Shown here in pieces: positions 41,946-49,672 of a DNA stretch of 64,000 nucleotides. Made by a program: the position numbers and the translations under genes. Source of the stretch: Phycisphaerales bacterium (GTDB lineage Bacteria > Planctomycetota > Phycisphaerae > Phycisphaerales > UBA1924); the NCBI GenBank assembly GCA_029260345.1, contig JAJDDK010000006.1, forward strand, positions 186,001 through 250,000. Direction: 5' to 3'. The notes beneath the pieces were generated by a model. The model was not told where the DNA came from, did not search any database, and was given only the letters and a program-made list of their open reading frames with translations. Positions within the stretch are counted from its first letter, which is position 1; each line of letters opens with the position of its first letter.

Positions 41946-43508
41946 TCACGCCCCAACAAATCGCGCGTAAATCGCCCGCGCTTTTCCTGCGTCCTCTACT
42001 CCCTTGATGATCGCGCGGCCCGTCGGGAAGACGGTGAGTTCGATGGGTTCGGTGTGGAGGACGCCGCGGAGGAGGTGGTCGGTGGTGTGGAAGTCGCCGT
42101 GGGGGGCGAGGCGGGCGGCGAGCGCGGGGAGGTTGATCGCGGCGCGGGCGCCGGGGGTAATTTGCACGGCGTTGCGGCCGCAGAGGGAGACGGCGCTCGA
42201 AGCGCTGATGTTGTCGAGGTAGTCGAAGTGGTGATGCGCGCAGCAGGGGCAGTCGGGGTTGCGCGCGTGTGTGGTGTCGATGCGGCGGGTTGTTGATCGC
42301 CATGCGTCGATCTCGAGGAGAGCGCGCGTGACGGAGGCGAAATCGCCAGAGAGGATTTTGAGCGCTTCGGTCGCCTGGAACCCGGCGATGATTGAAACGG
42401 CGGGGCCGAGGACGCCGGCGGTGTCGCAGGTTGGCGCGCTGCCGGGCGGCGGGGCGTCGTCGAACAGGCAGCGGAGGCAGGGGGTTGGGGGGGAAGGAAG
42501 TGGGATTGAATTGGAGCCCTCATCCGTCATCCCGACGTTGTCGGGCTGACACCTTCTCCCAGGGGGAGAAGGATCTTGCCTCCTCCCCCGCCTTGCGGGG
42601 GAGGACTGAGGAGGGGGCTCGGTATATACACGCTTCTTCTCGTCTCGACCGTCGACAGCGCGAGGAGGCATGGAGGAGTGAGTAGGCGAAGTAGCCCTCC
42701 CCTTATCCCCTCCCGCGGGGCGGGAGGGGGAGGTCGGAAGCACCGTCGTCATCAAACCTGTTGTTCCGATGACGCCGGCGTAGACGAGTGGGATGTGGCG
42801 CGCGATGGCGAGGTCGTTGAGAAGAAAGCGCGTTTCGAAGTTGTCGGTTCCGTCGAGGAGGAGGGTGATGGGAGGGAAGGTGACTCGGCCCTCATCCGTC
42901 ATCTCTTCGAGATGACACCTTCTCCCAAGGGGAGAAGGGTTTGTGGTGGCACAGCTCTTTGAGCTGTGCGTTGCCTGTTGAATCCCCTCACCGGGAGATT
43001 GTGTGCCACTGCTCTGTGAGCAGTGCGTTCGGTGTGAAACCGCTTCCTCACGGGCGCGGTTCGGATCTATCCGGCCCTCACCCGGCTGCGCTTCGCTGCG
43101 CCGACCTCTCCCAGTGGGAGAGGTGGGGAGCCCCTCACCCAGGCCCTCTCCCGTTGGGAGAGGGAGAAGGTCGTCGATGTTGTTTGCGCTTAAGTCATCA
43201 ATGATCGCGCGCACGTTGCAATTGGGGTCGATTGCGTACAGCGCTTCTTTCGCGGCTTCCGCCTTTGGCACGCCTCGATTCGCATGATCGTCAGTGAAAA
43301 GAATCTGCCGCTGGAGGTTGGTGTGTTCGACGATGTCGCGGTCGATAATCGTCAGCCAGCCGACACCGGCGCGGCAGAGGGTGTCGGCGAGATGCGTGCC
43401 GAGGGCGCCGCACCCGATGATCGCGGCGTGCGCGTGACGCAACGATTCCTGCCCGGCGTCGCCGATCTCGGGGAGGATGCGCTGGCGGTGGTGGCGGTCA
43501 AGCGTCAT
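41946..43508 (-). CDS. ThiF/MoeB-family adenylyltransferase with two repeat-derived insertions
   Basis: A 520-residue E1-like enzyme that would adenylate the C-terminus of a ubiquitin-like sulfur carrier (ThiS or MoaD type). The adenylation core is intact: AAIIGCGALGTHLADTLCRAG, TIIDRDIVEHTNLQRQ, LLLDGTDNFETRFLLND, GVIGTTGLMTT, PCLRCLF and CDTAGVLGPAVSIIAGFQATEALK; the zinc Cys pair NPDCPCC follows. Two low-complexity blocks (residues about 114-209 and 256-334, rich in Pro, Gly, Arg and Ser) are exactly where the DNA carries intergenic hairpin repeats in frame. Without them the protein would be near the usual 340 or so residues. Whether it is active is not known. Overlaps the upstream gene by 11 bases. 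Confidence 0.82.
   Translation of the reverse strand: MTLDRHHRQRILPEIGDAGQESLRHAHAAIIGCGALGTHLADTLCRAGVGWLTIIDRDIVEHTNLQRQILFTDDHANRGVPKAEAAKEALYAIDPNCNVRAIIDDLSANNIDDLLPLPTGEGLGEGLPTSPTGRGRRSEAQPGEGRIDPNRAREEAVSHRTHCSQSSGTQSPGEGIQQATHSSKSCATTNPSPLGRRCHLEEMTDEGRVTFPPITLLLDGTDNFETRFLLNDLAIARHIPLVYAGVIGTTGLMTTVLPTSPSRPAGGDKGRATSPTHSSMPPRAVDGRDEKKRVYTEPPPQSSPARRGRRQDPSPPGRRCQPDNVGMTDEGSNSIPLPSPPTPCLRCLFDDAPPPGSAPTCDTAGVLGPAVSIIAGFQATEALKILSGDFASVTRALLEIDAWRSTTRRIDTTHARNPDCPCCAHHHFDYLDNISASSAVSLCGRNAVQITPGARAAINLPALAARLAPHGDFHTTDHLLRGVLHTEPIELTVFPTGRAIIKGVEDAGKARAIYARFVGA
42516..42734. repeat. Hairpin repeat block inside the ThiF gene, second insertion
   Basis: Three CCCTCTCCC-type modules in frame in the coding sequence: CCCTCATCCGTCAT...CACCTTCTCCCagGGGGAGAAGG (42516-42573), CCTCCCCCGCcttGCGGGGGAGG (42580-42622) and CCCCTCCCGCggGGCGGGAGG (42694-42734). 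They encode Ser/Pro/Gly/Arg-rich peptide in place of nothing in the family. Confidence 0.85.
42888..43170. repeat. Hairpin repeat block inside the ThiF gene, first insertion, three repeat families stacked
   Basis: In one in-frame block: CCCTCATCCGTCAT...CCTTCTCCCaaGGGGAGAAGG (42888-42940); GGCACAGCTCtttGAGCTGTGC (42947-42970) and GTGCCACTGCTCtgtGAGCAGTGC (about 43002-43026), a third hairpin family also at 47034-47058; AAACCGCTTCCTCACGGGCGCGGTTCGG (43037-43064); CCCTCACCCGGCTGCG...CCTCTCCCagtGGGAGAGG (43073-43128); and CCCTCACCC...CCCTCTCCCgttGGGAGAGGG (43131-43170). Confidence 0.85.
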
Positions 43509-44382
43509 ATCGATCTCGGTCGCGCGGTCCGTGAATGCGGTAGTGAACGTGAAAAACGCGTCGGCCCCAATAGTAGGAGTCGTGATTCGTGCGCATGACG
43601 CCATCATTGTCCACGTAGTTTGAGAGCGTCTCGTGAAGCCGCGAAACGTATTGAGACCAAATGCGTCCTTTTCGATCGGTCAATAGGAAGTACAGGCCGC
43701 CGTCACCGAAACGCTTCCCATCCGCAATTAGGTCAAATGATCCATCCGGTCCAATCTCGTGACGAAGAAATACAGTTGCATTGCCCCGCGGCAGGGGGAA
43801 CACAGCTTTCAGACATTGGGCGCCATTCGGAAGTGATCCGGCTCCGTAGATGCCGGAAAACACAATGTCGCCAGTCGACTTCAATTGTCGATGCCAGACC
43901 GTGTACCGAACGGCTCCACTTTCTTTCTCCCGCAGTTGGATGATGCGACTCTGCAATCCTGCCGCAGTGTCAAGCGGGCGAGTTGGAATGTTCAACTGCT
44001 GCATCCGACGGCCGTAGAGACTCCCCATCATGAAGCCGGCTGGTCGAAACAGGCGGCTCCATTCGCACCATGCATCAAGTTCATATCTTGCAGTATGAAG
44101 ATAGAAATCACGGATCGTCGGATGAATGCGGTTGGTATGATCGCTCGAAAGCCCAAGGGCTTCGAGATTTTCAAACAAGCCTGCGTTCGGCTCACTTGGA
44201 TCGATTCGAAGATCTTCGTCCTCGGCAAGGCGTTGTACGTAGTTGTCAGCAACGACATCAACATTCCCGAACGGTCCCATCAACCACTCATTCTCTGCAG
44301 GATCAATGCGACGGCCGCGCGCCATGACCCAGCGCTGACAGAGCCAGTCCTGAAAGCGCTGCGATGGATAGTCAAACATCAT
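43498..44382 (-). CDS. Uncharacterised protein between glycosylasparaginase and ThiF genes
   Basis: A 294-residue protein without signal peptide or clear membrane segment. It begins MFDYPSQRFQDWLCQRWV and has a late strand-rich region (CLKAVFPLPRGNATVFLRHE, GSFDLIADGKRFGDGGLYF, RKGRIWSQYVSRLHETL). The end reads FHVHYRIHGPRDRDRYDA. I do not recognise a family. It follows the asparaginase stop by 18 bases and overlaps the ThiF gene start by 11 bases, so three genes form one operon on the minus strand. Confidence 0.72.
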   Translation of the reverse strand: MMFDYPSQRFQDWLCQRWVMARGRRIDPAENEWLMGPFGNVDVVADNYVQRLAEDEDLRIDPSEPNAGLFENLEALGLSSDHTNRIHPTIRDFYLHTARYELDAWCEWSRLFRPAGFMMGSLYGRRMQQLNIPTRPLDTAAGLQSRIIQLREKESGAVRYTVWHRQLKSTGDIVFSGIYGAGSLPNGAQCLKAVFPLPRGNATVFLRHEIGPDGSFDLIADGKRFGDGGLYFLLTDRKGRIWSQYVSRLHETLSNYVDNDGVMRTNHDSYYWGRRVFHVHYRIHGPRDRDRYDA

Positions 44383-44400
44383 GACGGAATGCGCTACGAA

Positions 44401-45603
44401 TCAATCATCGAACAGTGTCGCGCACTTTTCAAGCCGTACACCGGTTGAATCTGCAATCGCGAATTCGCGCACGCCGCGCATGCAGGCGGAGCCGAACTGT
44501 CCGTCTTTGCGCACGGCGTAGAAGACGACGTTGAAATTGGGGCGGCCGCGCTCGTCGAGGAGGCGCTGCACTTTGGTGCAGTCCGCGATTTTTTGCAGTG
44601 CGTAGAGGCATGCGTCTTGCGGGTGATCGCCGGCGTCCATGCGCATGACGATGGTGTGGGCGCCGCAGATTTGGATGACGGCTTCGCCGCGACCGGTCGC
44701 GCCGGCGGAGCCGACTTCGTTGTCGGTGTAGAGGCCGGCGCCGATGATGGGCGAATCGCCGACGCGCCCGGGGAGTTTCCAGGAGAGGCCGCTGGTGGTG
44801 GTGCATCCTGCGAGGTCCGCGCCGGGGGCGGTGAGCGCGGAGCAGTGGATGGTGCCGGTGGTGTAGGGGACGCCGTTGATGGTTTCGTCGACGCCGGGGT
44901 ATTGAGAGGAAGCGAGACTGCTTTGGCCCTCACCCGACCTCGCTTTGCTCGGCCACCCTCTCCCAGAGGGAGAGGGGAGTTGTGCGCCTTTGTTGTCTTT
45001 CACCGGAAGATCGAGTTCATCGTCCTGCAGCCAATCGTCGTCGCGGTTGAGTGTGCTGCGCCATTTGAGCCAGGCCTGGCGGGCTTGTTCGGTGAGGAGA
45101 TTCTCTTCTTTGAAGCCCATACGCAACGCAAACTTGAGCGCGCCTTCACCAACGATCATGCAGTGATCCGTGCGGCGGGCGACTTCACGCGCCACCGCGG
45201 CGGGATTCTTGATGTTGCGCAAAGCCGCGACCGCGCCGCTGCGATGCATTGGCCCATGCATGACGGAAGAATCGAGTTCGACGACGCCCTCTTCGTTGGG
45301 CAGGCCGCCGTAGCCGACGCTCATATCGTTGGGGTCGTCTTCGACGATTTTCACGCCGGCGACGATGGCGTCGAGCGGGTCGCCGCCTTGCGCGATGAGT
45401 TGTTGCGCGAGCCGCACGGTTTCGAGGCCGTTGCCGGAAGCAATGACGACGGGGCCGTCGCCGGCAATGTTGTTGTTGCGCTGCTGGGCTTGTTCGAAAC
45501 GGCGGCGTGTTTCGTTTGGTTGCGCGCCGGCGAGGAAGGGGAGGCCGAAGGCGGCGGCGCCGGCGGCGGCGAGGAAGGCGCGGCGGTCGTTTTGCGTTGG
45601 CAT
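44401..45603 (-). CDS. N4-(beta-N-acetylglucosaminyl)-L-asparaginase family protein with repeat-derived insertion
   Basis: A 400-residue Ntn-hydrolase. The N-terminus has a twin-arginine-like signal (NDRRAFLAAAGAAAFGLPFLAGA), so export in folded form is likely. Family blocks: GGDPLDAIVAGVKIVEDDPNDMSVGYGG, ALRNIKNPAAVAREVAR, the cleavage-site region GTIHCSALTAPGADLAGCTTTSGL with the autocatalytic Thr, and KLPGRVGDSPIIGAG. Such enzymes cut the Asn-GlcNAc bond of glycopeptides after self-cleavage. Just before the Thr block there is an insertion (KGAQLPSPSGRGWPSKARSG) coded by a hairpin repeat at 44928-44979; it sits at the linker between subunits, where it may be tolerated. ATG at 45603 with GAAGGA upstream. 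Confidence 0.85.
   Translation of the reverse strand: MPTQNDRRAFLAAAGAAAFGLPFLAGAQPNETRRRFEQAQQRNNNIAGDGPVVIASGNGLETVRLAQQLIAQGGDPLDAIVAGVKIVEDDPNDMSVGYGGLPNEEGVVELDSSVMHGPMHRSGAVAALRNIKNPAAVAREVARRTDHCMIVGEGALKFALRMGFKEENLLTEQARQAWLKWRSTLNRDDDWLQDDELDLPVKDNKGAQLPSPSGRGWPSKARSGEGQSSLASSQYPGVDETINGVPYTTGTIHCSALTAPGADLAGCTTTSGLSWKLPGRVGDSPIIGAGLYTDNEVGSAGATGRGEAVIQICGAHTIVMRMDAGDHPQDACLYALQKIADCTKVQRLLDERGRPNFNVVFYAVRKDGQFGSACMRGVREFAIADSTGVRLEKCATLFDD
44928..44979. repeat. CCCTCTCCC-type hairpin repeat inside the asparaginase gene
   Basis: CCCTCACCCGACCTCGCTTTGCTCGGCCACCCTCTCCC then agaGGGAGAGGGG, the same module found between genes elsewhere, here in frame within the coding sequence at the linker before the catalytic Thr. 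Confidence 0.85.
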
Positions 45604-45680
45604 GGCTGAGGTTCCTTCAGCTGTTTATTCTCGCATGGGTGATCAGGAATAAATCGGAGTCTATTAGGCGCTGTTCTTGA

Positions 45681-45708
45681 AAACCGCTTCCTGACGGGCG
45701 CGGTTCGG
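45681..45708. repeat. AAACCGCTTCCT...GGGCGCGGTT repeat
   Basis: AAACCGCTTCCTGACGGGCGCGGTTCGG lies in the 132-base gap between the phosphofructokinase and asparaginase genes; matches copies at 15311, 15346 and 43037. Confidence 0.8.
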
Positions 45709-45735
45709 ATTCGGAGCGATCACTCGCCGCGAACT

Positions 45736-46941
45736 TCACAACCGCTCAATCACCGGCAACTCGCCGACGAGGGGGCGGAGGTAGTCGAAGAAGGCAGGCG
45801 TCACGTCGTGGTCGCCTTTGATGAATTCGTCGGGCATGACGCGCGTCTTTGCGGCGACGGCCTCGAGTTTCACGAGTTCGAAGCGGCTTTCGTAAGGCTC
45901 GTTGCTCATGCGTTTGATCGCGACAGAGCCGTCGAGATCGCCGAGCAGCGCCACTTCGGCGGCTTTTTGTCCGGCGGCGCGCGCTTCGTGTTGGTCAATC
46001 GGGCTGGCGTCGGGGTAGCAGCGCTGCAAGTATCCGAATGTGTCGGCGCGCACGCGGGGCGGTTTGCCACCCTCGGGCGTGAGTTTGAGACGAATGAGAT
46101 TCGCAAGCCAGTCGCCGAGGGCGCCGGTGCCGGAGAGCTGCACGTTGCCGTGCGCATCTTTTTCTTCGAGTCCGGACATCAGCGCGCTGATTGATTCGCC
46201 TTGCGCGTTGTGAATGCCTTCGCTGACAGCGATCACGCAGCGTCCGAGTCTGGAATAAACGCGATCGACATCGGCGACGAAACGATCAGTATCGAAATTT
46301 CGTTCAGGGAGATAAATCAGATGAGGGCCGTCGTCCTCGCGGTGTCGCGCCAGCGCACTCGCGGCGGCGAGGAAACCGGCGTGCCGTCCCATGACGATGT
46401 TGACTTTGATGCCTTTCAGCGACGCGTTGTCAAGGTTGTCGCCGGTAAACGCTTTGCCGACAAAGCGCGCCGCGGATGGGAACCCCGGCGTGTGGTCGTT
46501 CTCCATCAGATCGTTGTCGATCGTCTTGGGGACGTGAAAGCAGCGCAGCTCATATCCGGCTTCGTTCGAGAGCTGGTTTACGATGCGGCAAGTGTCGGAC
46601 GAGTCATTCCCACCGACGTAGAAGAAATATCGCACATCGCGGGCGCGCAGCTTTTCAAAGATTCGTTCGCAATATTCCTCGTTCGGCTTGTCACGCGTGG
46701 AGCCAAGCGCTGCCGATGGCGTGACCGCAACCCGCGAGAGTTTCTCTTCGGAGAGATCGGTGAGGTCGATGAAGTCGTCATTGACCATGCCTCGCACGCC
46801 ATGGCGGGCGCCGAGGATGCGTCCGACGGCGCCGCCGGAGTGCAGGCCTTCGACGATGCCGACGAGTGACTGGTTGATGACGGCGGTGGGGCCGCCGGCC
46901 TGGCCGATGACGGCGTTGCCACGGGGCGGGTCTGCGGGCAT
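45736..46941 (-). CDS. Pyrophosphate-dependent 6-phosphofructokinase
   Basis: A 401-residue glycolytic enzyme that phosphorylates fructose-6-phosphate, probably with PPi. GQAGGPTAVINQSL is the phosphate loop; the GGNDSSD (Asp in place of the ATP-type Gly) and PKTIDND motifs point to PPi rather than ATP as donor. GRHAGFLAAASALA and the LYLPERNF stretch and GYLQRCYPDASPIDQHEA follow. The ATG at 46941 has GGAGGATCC 3-10 bases upstream; an earlier ATG at 46977 has none. Length is normal for the group. Reversible, so it can also serve gluconeogenesis. Confidence 0.9.
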   Translation of the reverse strand: MPADPPRGNAVIGQAGGPTAVINQSLVGIVEGLHSGGAVGRILGARHGVRGMVNDDFIDLTDLSEEKLSRVAVTPSAALGSTRDKPNEEYCERIFEKLRARDVRYFFYVGGNDSSDTCRIVNQLSNEAGYELRCFHVPKTIDNDLMENDHTPGFPSAARFVGKAFTGDNLDNASLKGIKVNIVMGRHAGFLAAASALARHREDDGPHLIYLPERNFDTDRFVADVDRVYSRLGRCVIAVSEGIHNAQGESISALMSGLEEKDAHGNVQLSGTGALGDWLANLIRLKLTPEGGKPPRVRADTFGYLQRCYPDASPIDQHEARAAGQKAAEVALLGDLDGSVAIKRMSNEPYESRFELVKLEAVAAKTRVMPDEFIKGDHDVTPAFFDYLRPLVGELPVIERL

Positions 46942-47033
46942 TGGATCCTCCGAAGTGAACGGAAATGAGATCGGCATGGTAGAGGATCGGGGGCGGCCTT
47001 CCGCTTCCGGGCGTCTTTCCAGTCGGCGCGGAA

Positions 47034-47058
47034 CGCACAGCTCAGAGAGCTATGCCAC
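47034..47058. repeat. GCACAGCTC-type hairpin repeat, upstream of the lipoprotein gene
   Basis: GCACAGCTCagaGAGCTATGCCACCGCAGA resembles the element inside the ThiF gene (GCACAGCTCtttGAGCTGTGC at 42949). Both form short hairpins with GAGCT/AGCTC arms. It sits in the gap between the phosphofructokinase and lipoprotein genes, which run apart. Confidence 0.6.
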
Positions 47059-47082
47059 CGCAGAACGGGTTAGACTGCAGGC

Positions 47083-47667
47083 ATGAAGGGATTCATCATC
47101 GCGCTGGCAGGGCTGCTGACGCTGGGCGGGTGCGCGGCGAAAGGACCAACGTCGTTTCGCGTCCCCGAGGGGCGCTACGCCGAAGTGTTCGATATCGCCA
47201 AGGACGAGGTGCAAAAGCTCGGGTTCGAGCTGGTGCGCATTGATGCGCGCGGCGGAGTGATCACCTCTGGCGCCGTGGTGACGGCCGGACTGGCGACACC
47301 GTGGACAAGGACGGAAGCGTCGTTCGGCGAGGAATTCGGTTCATTCCTGCATCGCGATCAGCGCCGCGTGTCGGTGCATTTCACGCCCGAAGTCGTTGAG
47401 GAAGAGGCGCCGGTGGGCAACGTCGATATCCGCGCCTTTTCCGGCGTGCTTGATTGCAACGTCGTCGCGATTCGGGAGATTTTGCATCGTCCGGGTTTGC
47501 GGCTCTCGCCCGTTGCCGTGCGGCTCTCCAGTGTGTCGCCAACTGGTCTGACGGATGATCCAGATACAGATCCGATTGTGCGCACGGTCGGTGAGGACAA
47601 GGCGCTGTCGCAGAAACTGGCGCGGCGGATCGAAAAACGTCTTGCGGAAGGTGAATCCGGTGAATGA
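47083..47667 (+). CDS. Lipoprotein of unknown function
   Basis: A 194-residue protein with a lipobox signal (MKGFIIALAGLLTLGGCAAKG, Cys 17). The mature part is compact with alternating strands and helices (FRVPEGRYAEVFDIAKDEVQ, FELVRIDARGGVITSGAVV, RRVSVHFTPEVVEEEAPVG) and a basic helical end. The start of a uracil-DNA glycosylase overlaps its stop by 8 bases, so the two are probably co-transcribed. No family recognised. Confidence 0.75.
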   Translation: MKGFIIALAGLLTLGGCAAKGPTSFRVPEGRYAEVFDIAKDEVQKLGFELVRIDARGGVITSGAVVTAGLATPWTRTEASFGEEFGSFLHRDQRRVSVHFTPEVVEEEAPVGNVDIRAFSGVLDCNVVAIREILHRPGLRLSPVAVRLSSVSPTGLTDDPDTDPIVRTVGEDKALSQKLARRIEKRLAEGESGE

Positions 47668-48382
47668 ACGCCGCGCTGCACAGCAATTCATTGAGACGTC
47701 AAAGCTGCTTGGCGTGGATTTCGTTCCTGTGGCAGTGAAAGCGGTCGAAAAAGCAGAGACGCCGAAAGCGGTCACCAAGTCTGCGAGCGGAAAGTCGGCT
47801 GGAGAAAAGCAGGCACTCCTTGATGCGTTGCACAAGCGCCATGATCAGGAGTGTCCGCACTGCACGGCGGCGTCATCGCACACGCAAACTGTGTTCGGCG
47901 AGGGCAATCCAGATGCGCGGCTGATGTTTGTCGGCGAAGCGCCGGGCGCCGAAGAGGACAAAGTCGGCCGCCCATTTGTGGGCCGGTCGGGTCAACTTCT
48001 TGAGAAGATCATCGTGGCGATGGGGTTGTCGCGCGAGGAAGTCTTCATCGCCAATGTGCTGAAGAGTCGCCCGCCCAACAACGCGACGCCAACATCTGAT
48101 GAGGCGTCCAAGTGCGGCCCCTATTTGCTTGAGCAGATCAAAATCATTGAGCCTGAGGTGATTGTCACACTGGGCAAACCCGCAGCGCAGCTCGTGCTGG
48201 AGTCCAAGGAAGCGATGGGACGCATGCGGGGCCATTGGTACGAATATGGCGGCGTGCCGGTGATGCCGACATTTCACCCGGCGTACCTCCTTCGGGCCTA
48301 TACGCCGGAGAATCGGGCCATGGTCTGGTCGGACATGCAGCTCGTGATGGAGCGACTGGGCATGGGCTCGTCCAGCGGGTAA
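47660..48382 (+). CDS. Family 4 uracil-DNA glycosylase, one iron-sulfur cysteine changed
   Basis: A 240-residue UDG. Catalytic and binding motifs: [33 protein letters not shown] and [14 protein letters not shown]. Start GTG at 47660 has GGAAGG 7 bases upstream. Family 4 enzymes use four Cys for a 4Fe-4S cluster, two in a CxxC near the N-terminus and two in the KCRPPxNRxP...C region. Here Cys 65 and Cys 68 (CPHC) and Cys 152 (SKCGPYLL) are present, but the third is Ser 136 (LKSRPPNN). The cluster is thus incomplete or uses another ligand. Role: removes uracil from DNA. Confidence 0.87.
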   Translation: MNERRAAQQFIETSKLLGVDFVPVAVKAVEKAETPKAVTKSASGKSAGEKQALLDALHKRHDQECPHCTAASSHTQTVFGEGNPDARLMFVGEAPGAEEDKVGRPFVGRSGQLLEKIIVAMGLSREEVFIANVLKSRPPNNATPTSDEASKCGPYLLEQIKIIEPEVIVTLGKPAAQLVLESKEAMGRMRGHWYEYGGVPVMPTFHPAYLLRAYTPENRAMVWSDMQLVMERLGMGSSSG

Positions 48383-48418
48383 GAATTTATTCCTATTTTT
48401 CCGGAGATGCGGAATAGT

Positions 48419-48620
48419 CAGGCTTTGGACAGGGTTTGGGGTGGTGAGAGCCCTCTCTCTCCATTTCCATTGCCCCACAAAGCCTGGCGTTCGACTCACT
48501 CGTCGAGCGTCAGGCTGTTCCCGTTTTGGAATTGCCAAAATCGGCCCTGGTTGTCCCTTATGGCTGTTCTTGAGTAAATTTTTACGTTTGGTGAATAAGC
48601 CTTGACTCGTTATGGTTCGC
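48419..48620 (+). ncRNA. Candidate structured RNA with mutually exclusive helices
   Basis: CAGGCTTT (48419-48426) pairs perfectly with AAAGCCTG (48479-48486), and the AGCCTG part of that arm also begins a 15-bp hairpin with a later arm (48481-48495 against 48502-48516, loop TCACTC, two wobbles). A further hairpin GTTTTGG/CCAAAAT lies at about 48523-48541. The two pairings exclude each other, as in attenuators. No open frame of note covers the stretch. It lies downstream of the UDG gene and before a terminator at 48678. Boundaries are guesses. Confidence 0.35.
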
Positions 48621-48677
48621 TTTGAGCCGCGGCTTACTCCTCCGGCGCGGCATCCACGGCGTTTGTTCAAGCCCCTC

Positions 48678-48727
48678 GAAGCCCGGCGCTCGGCCCTCCC
48701 CTCGTAGCGCTGGGCTTCTTTTATTTT
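48678..48727 (+). terminator. Strong Rho-independent terminator
   Basis: GAAGCCCGGCGCT (48678-48690) pairs with AGCGCTGGGCTTC (48706-48718) over 13 bp with one wobble, followed by TTTTATTTT. It ends transcription on the plus strand before the convergent lipoprotein gene. Confidence 0.88.
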
Positions 48728-48747
48728 GAATGAGTGGGCGGCCTCAA

Positions 48748-49206
48748 TCAGGGGCCGGACGCCGGCGCCGCGCCATCAGTTTCAAAGACAAGGATCGTTT
48801 CCGCGGGGAGCGGTTCGAGTCGCGACGCCTGCACCATGATTGGGATTTGAGTCTCAGGGTCGTAGCGCACCTCAAACGTCAGCGTCACCGCCTGTCCAAT
48901 TTCGTACTCATCAAGCGTGAGCCCTTCTTTCAAGGGAAAGGGCATCTGCATTTCACCCATGCCGACGACTTCGCCGCCGGACATATACGACGGCAGCGGT
49001 TCGTGGTGAACGATGAGTTGTGATGCGGGTCGGTCCGGCGCCGGCAACTGCACAATGCGGCCGCGCACCGTGTATTCGACCAGATGCTTGTCGGGTGGAC
49101 TGGGATCTGAAGCGCCGGAGCCACAGCCCGCCAGCAGAAATGCGGCCGCGCCAAGAATCACTGCAATACAAGGGAAAAGGCGAGTTGGTCGCCACGCCGC
49201 GATCAC
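48748..49206 (-). CDS. CusF/copper-binding-like lipoprotein
   Basis: A 152-residue lipoprotein (signal FPCIAVILGAAAFLLAGC, Cys 28). The mature part resembles the CusF-type OB fold: YTVRGRIVQLPAPDRPASQ, LIVHHEPLPSYMSGGEVVG, MGEMQMPFPLKEGL and VTLTFEVRYDPET. Met and His at the GMGEMQMPF loop and HHEPL could bind copper; I see similarity to planctomycete copper-binding/Sco-linked proteins, not a firm match. GTG start at 49206 overlaps the preceding stop as GTGA, so it is coupled to the small basic protein upstream. Confidence 0.65.
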   Translation of the reverse strand: MIAAWRPTRLFPCIAVILGAAAFLLAGCGSGASDPSPPDKHLVEYTVRGRIVQLPAPDRPASQLIVHHEPLPSYMSGGEVVGMGEMQMPFPLKEGLTLDEYEIGQAVTLTFEVRYDPETQIPIMVQASRLEPLPAETILVFETDGAAPASGP

Positions 49207-49520
49207 TTCGACTTGATCTCGAGGAACTCACTAACGCTGGCGAGATCATTCTGGACCTGCGGGAAGAAAGGCATGCTCCAGGTGGCGCCTTCTTCGACAC
49301 GCGCGACGAGTGTGCGCTTCATGCGAACGGGCCATGGGCGCTTGCCGCGCGAACGAACGACCGTCTCGCGACGGCGGTGCTCCTGCGTGCGCTTAAGGCC
49401 CGACTTCACATCGGGGTCGAGGCGCATGAGTCGGGCGATGGTCTGCCGGGCGTCCTCACGTCGGGGGACGCTCTTGACGGTCACCGTGATGGGCTGGGCC
49501 GGCTTGAGGTTGTCAAACAT
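49203..49520 (-). CDS. Small basic protein of unknown function
   Basis: A 105-residue protein, start ATG at 49520 (in-frame GTG start at 49550 is an alternative). The first part (MFDNLKPAQPITVTVKSV) is strand-rich, then a very basic stretch (RTQEHRRRETVVRSRGKRP) and a C-terminal VEEGATWSMPFFPQVQND. Positive charge in the centre suggests nucleic acid or ribosome contact. No family recognised. Translationally coupled to the CusF-like lipoprotein. Confidence 0.6.
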   Translation of the reverse strand: MFDNLKPAQPITVTVKSVPRREDARQTIARLMRLDPDVKSGLKRTQEHRRRETVVRSRGKRPWPVRMKRTLVARVEEGATWSMPFFPQVQNDLASVSEFLEIKSK

Positions 49521-49672
49521 CGCGATCGAGCTCCGCGCGAAAGGGGTCACATGAAAATGGGTCGAGCCGAGGAGAATAGCAGGATCGGGGTGGTTTCGTC
49601 CACCGGGGGCGCCGCTGGACGAACTTCAATTCTGCGAGGCCGAGGCGGGCGGCAAACCGATAGACTTGGCCC

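Noticed and set aside
42516-43170. Clustered hairpin repeats considered as a CRISPR array
   Set aside because: Repeats differ in length and family, spacers are not regular and no cas genes are present.
44593-45609. 338-codon plus-strand open frame antisense to the asparaginase
   Set aside because: Full shadow of a well-supported gene; no motifs.
48383-48730. Possible tRNA or 6S RNA in the gap after the uracil-DNA glycosylase
   Set aside because: No cloverleaf or anticodon arm, and the 6S bulge layout could not be recognised; kept only as a structured RNA candidate.
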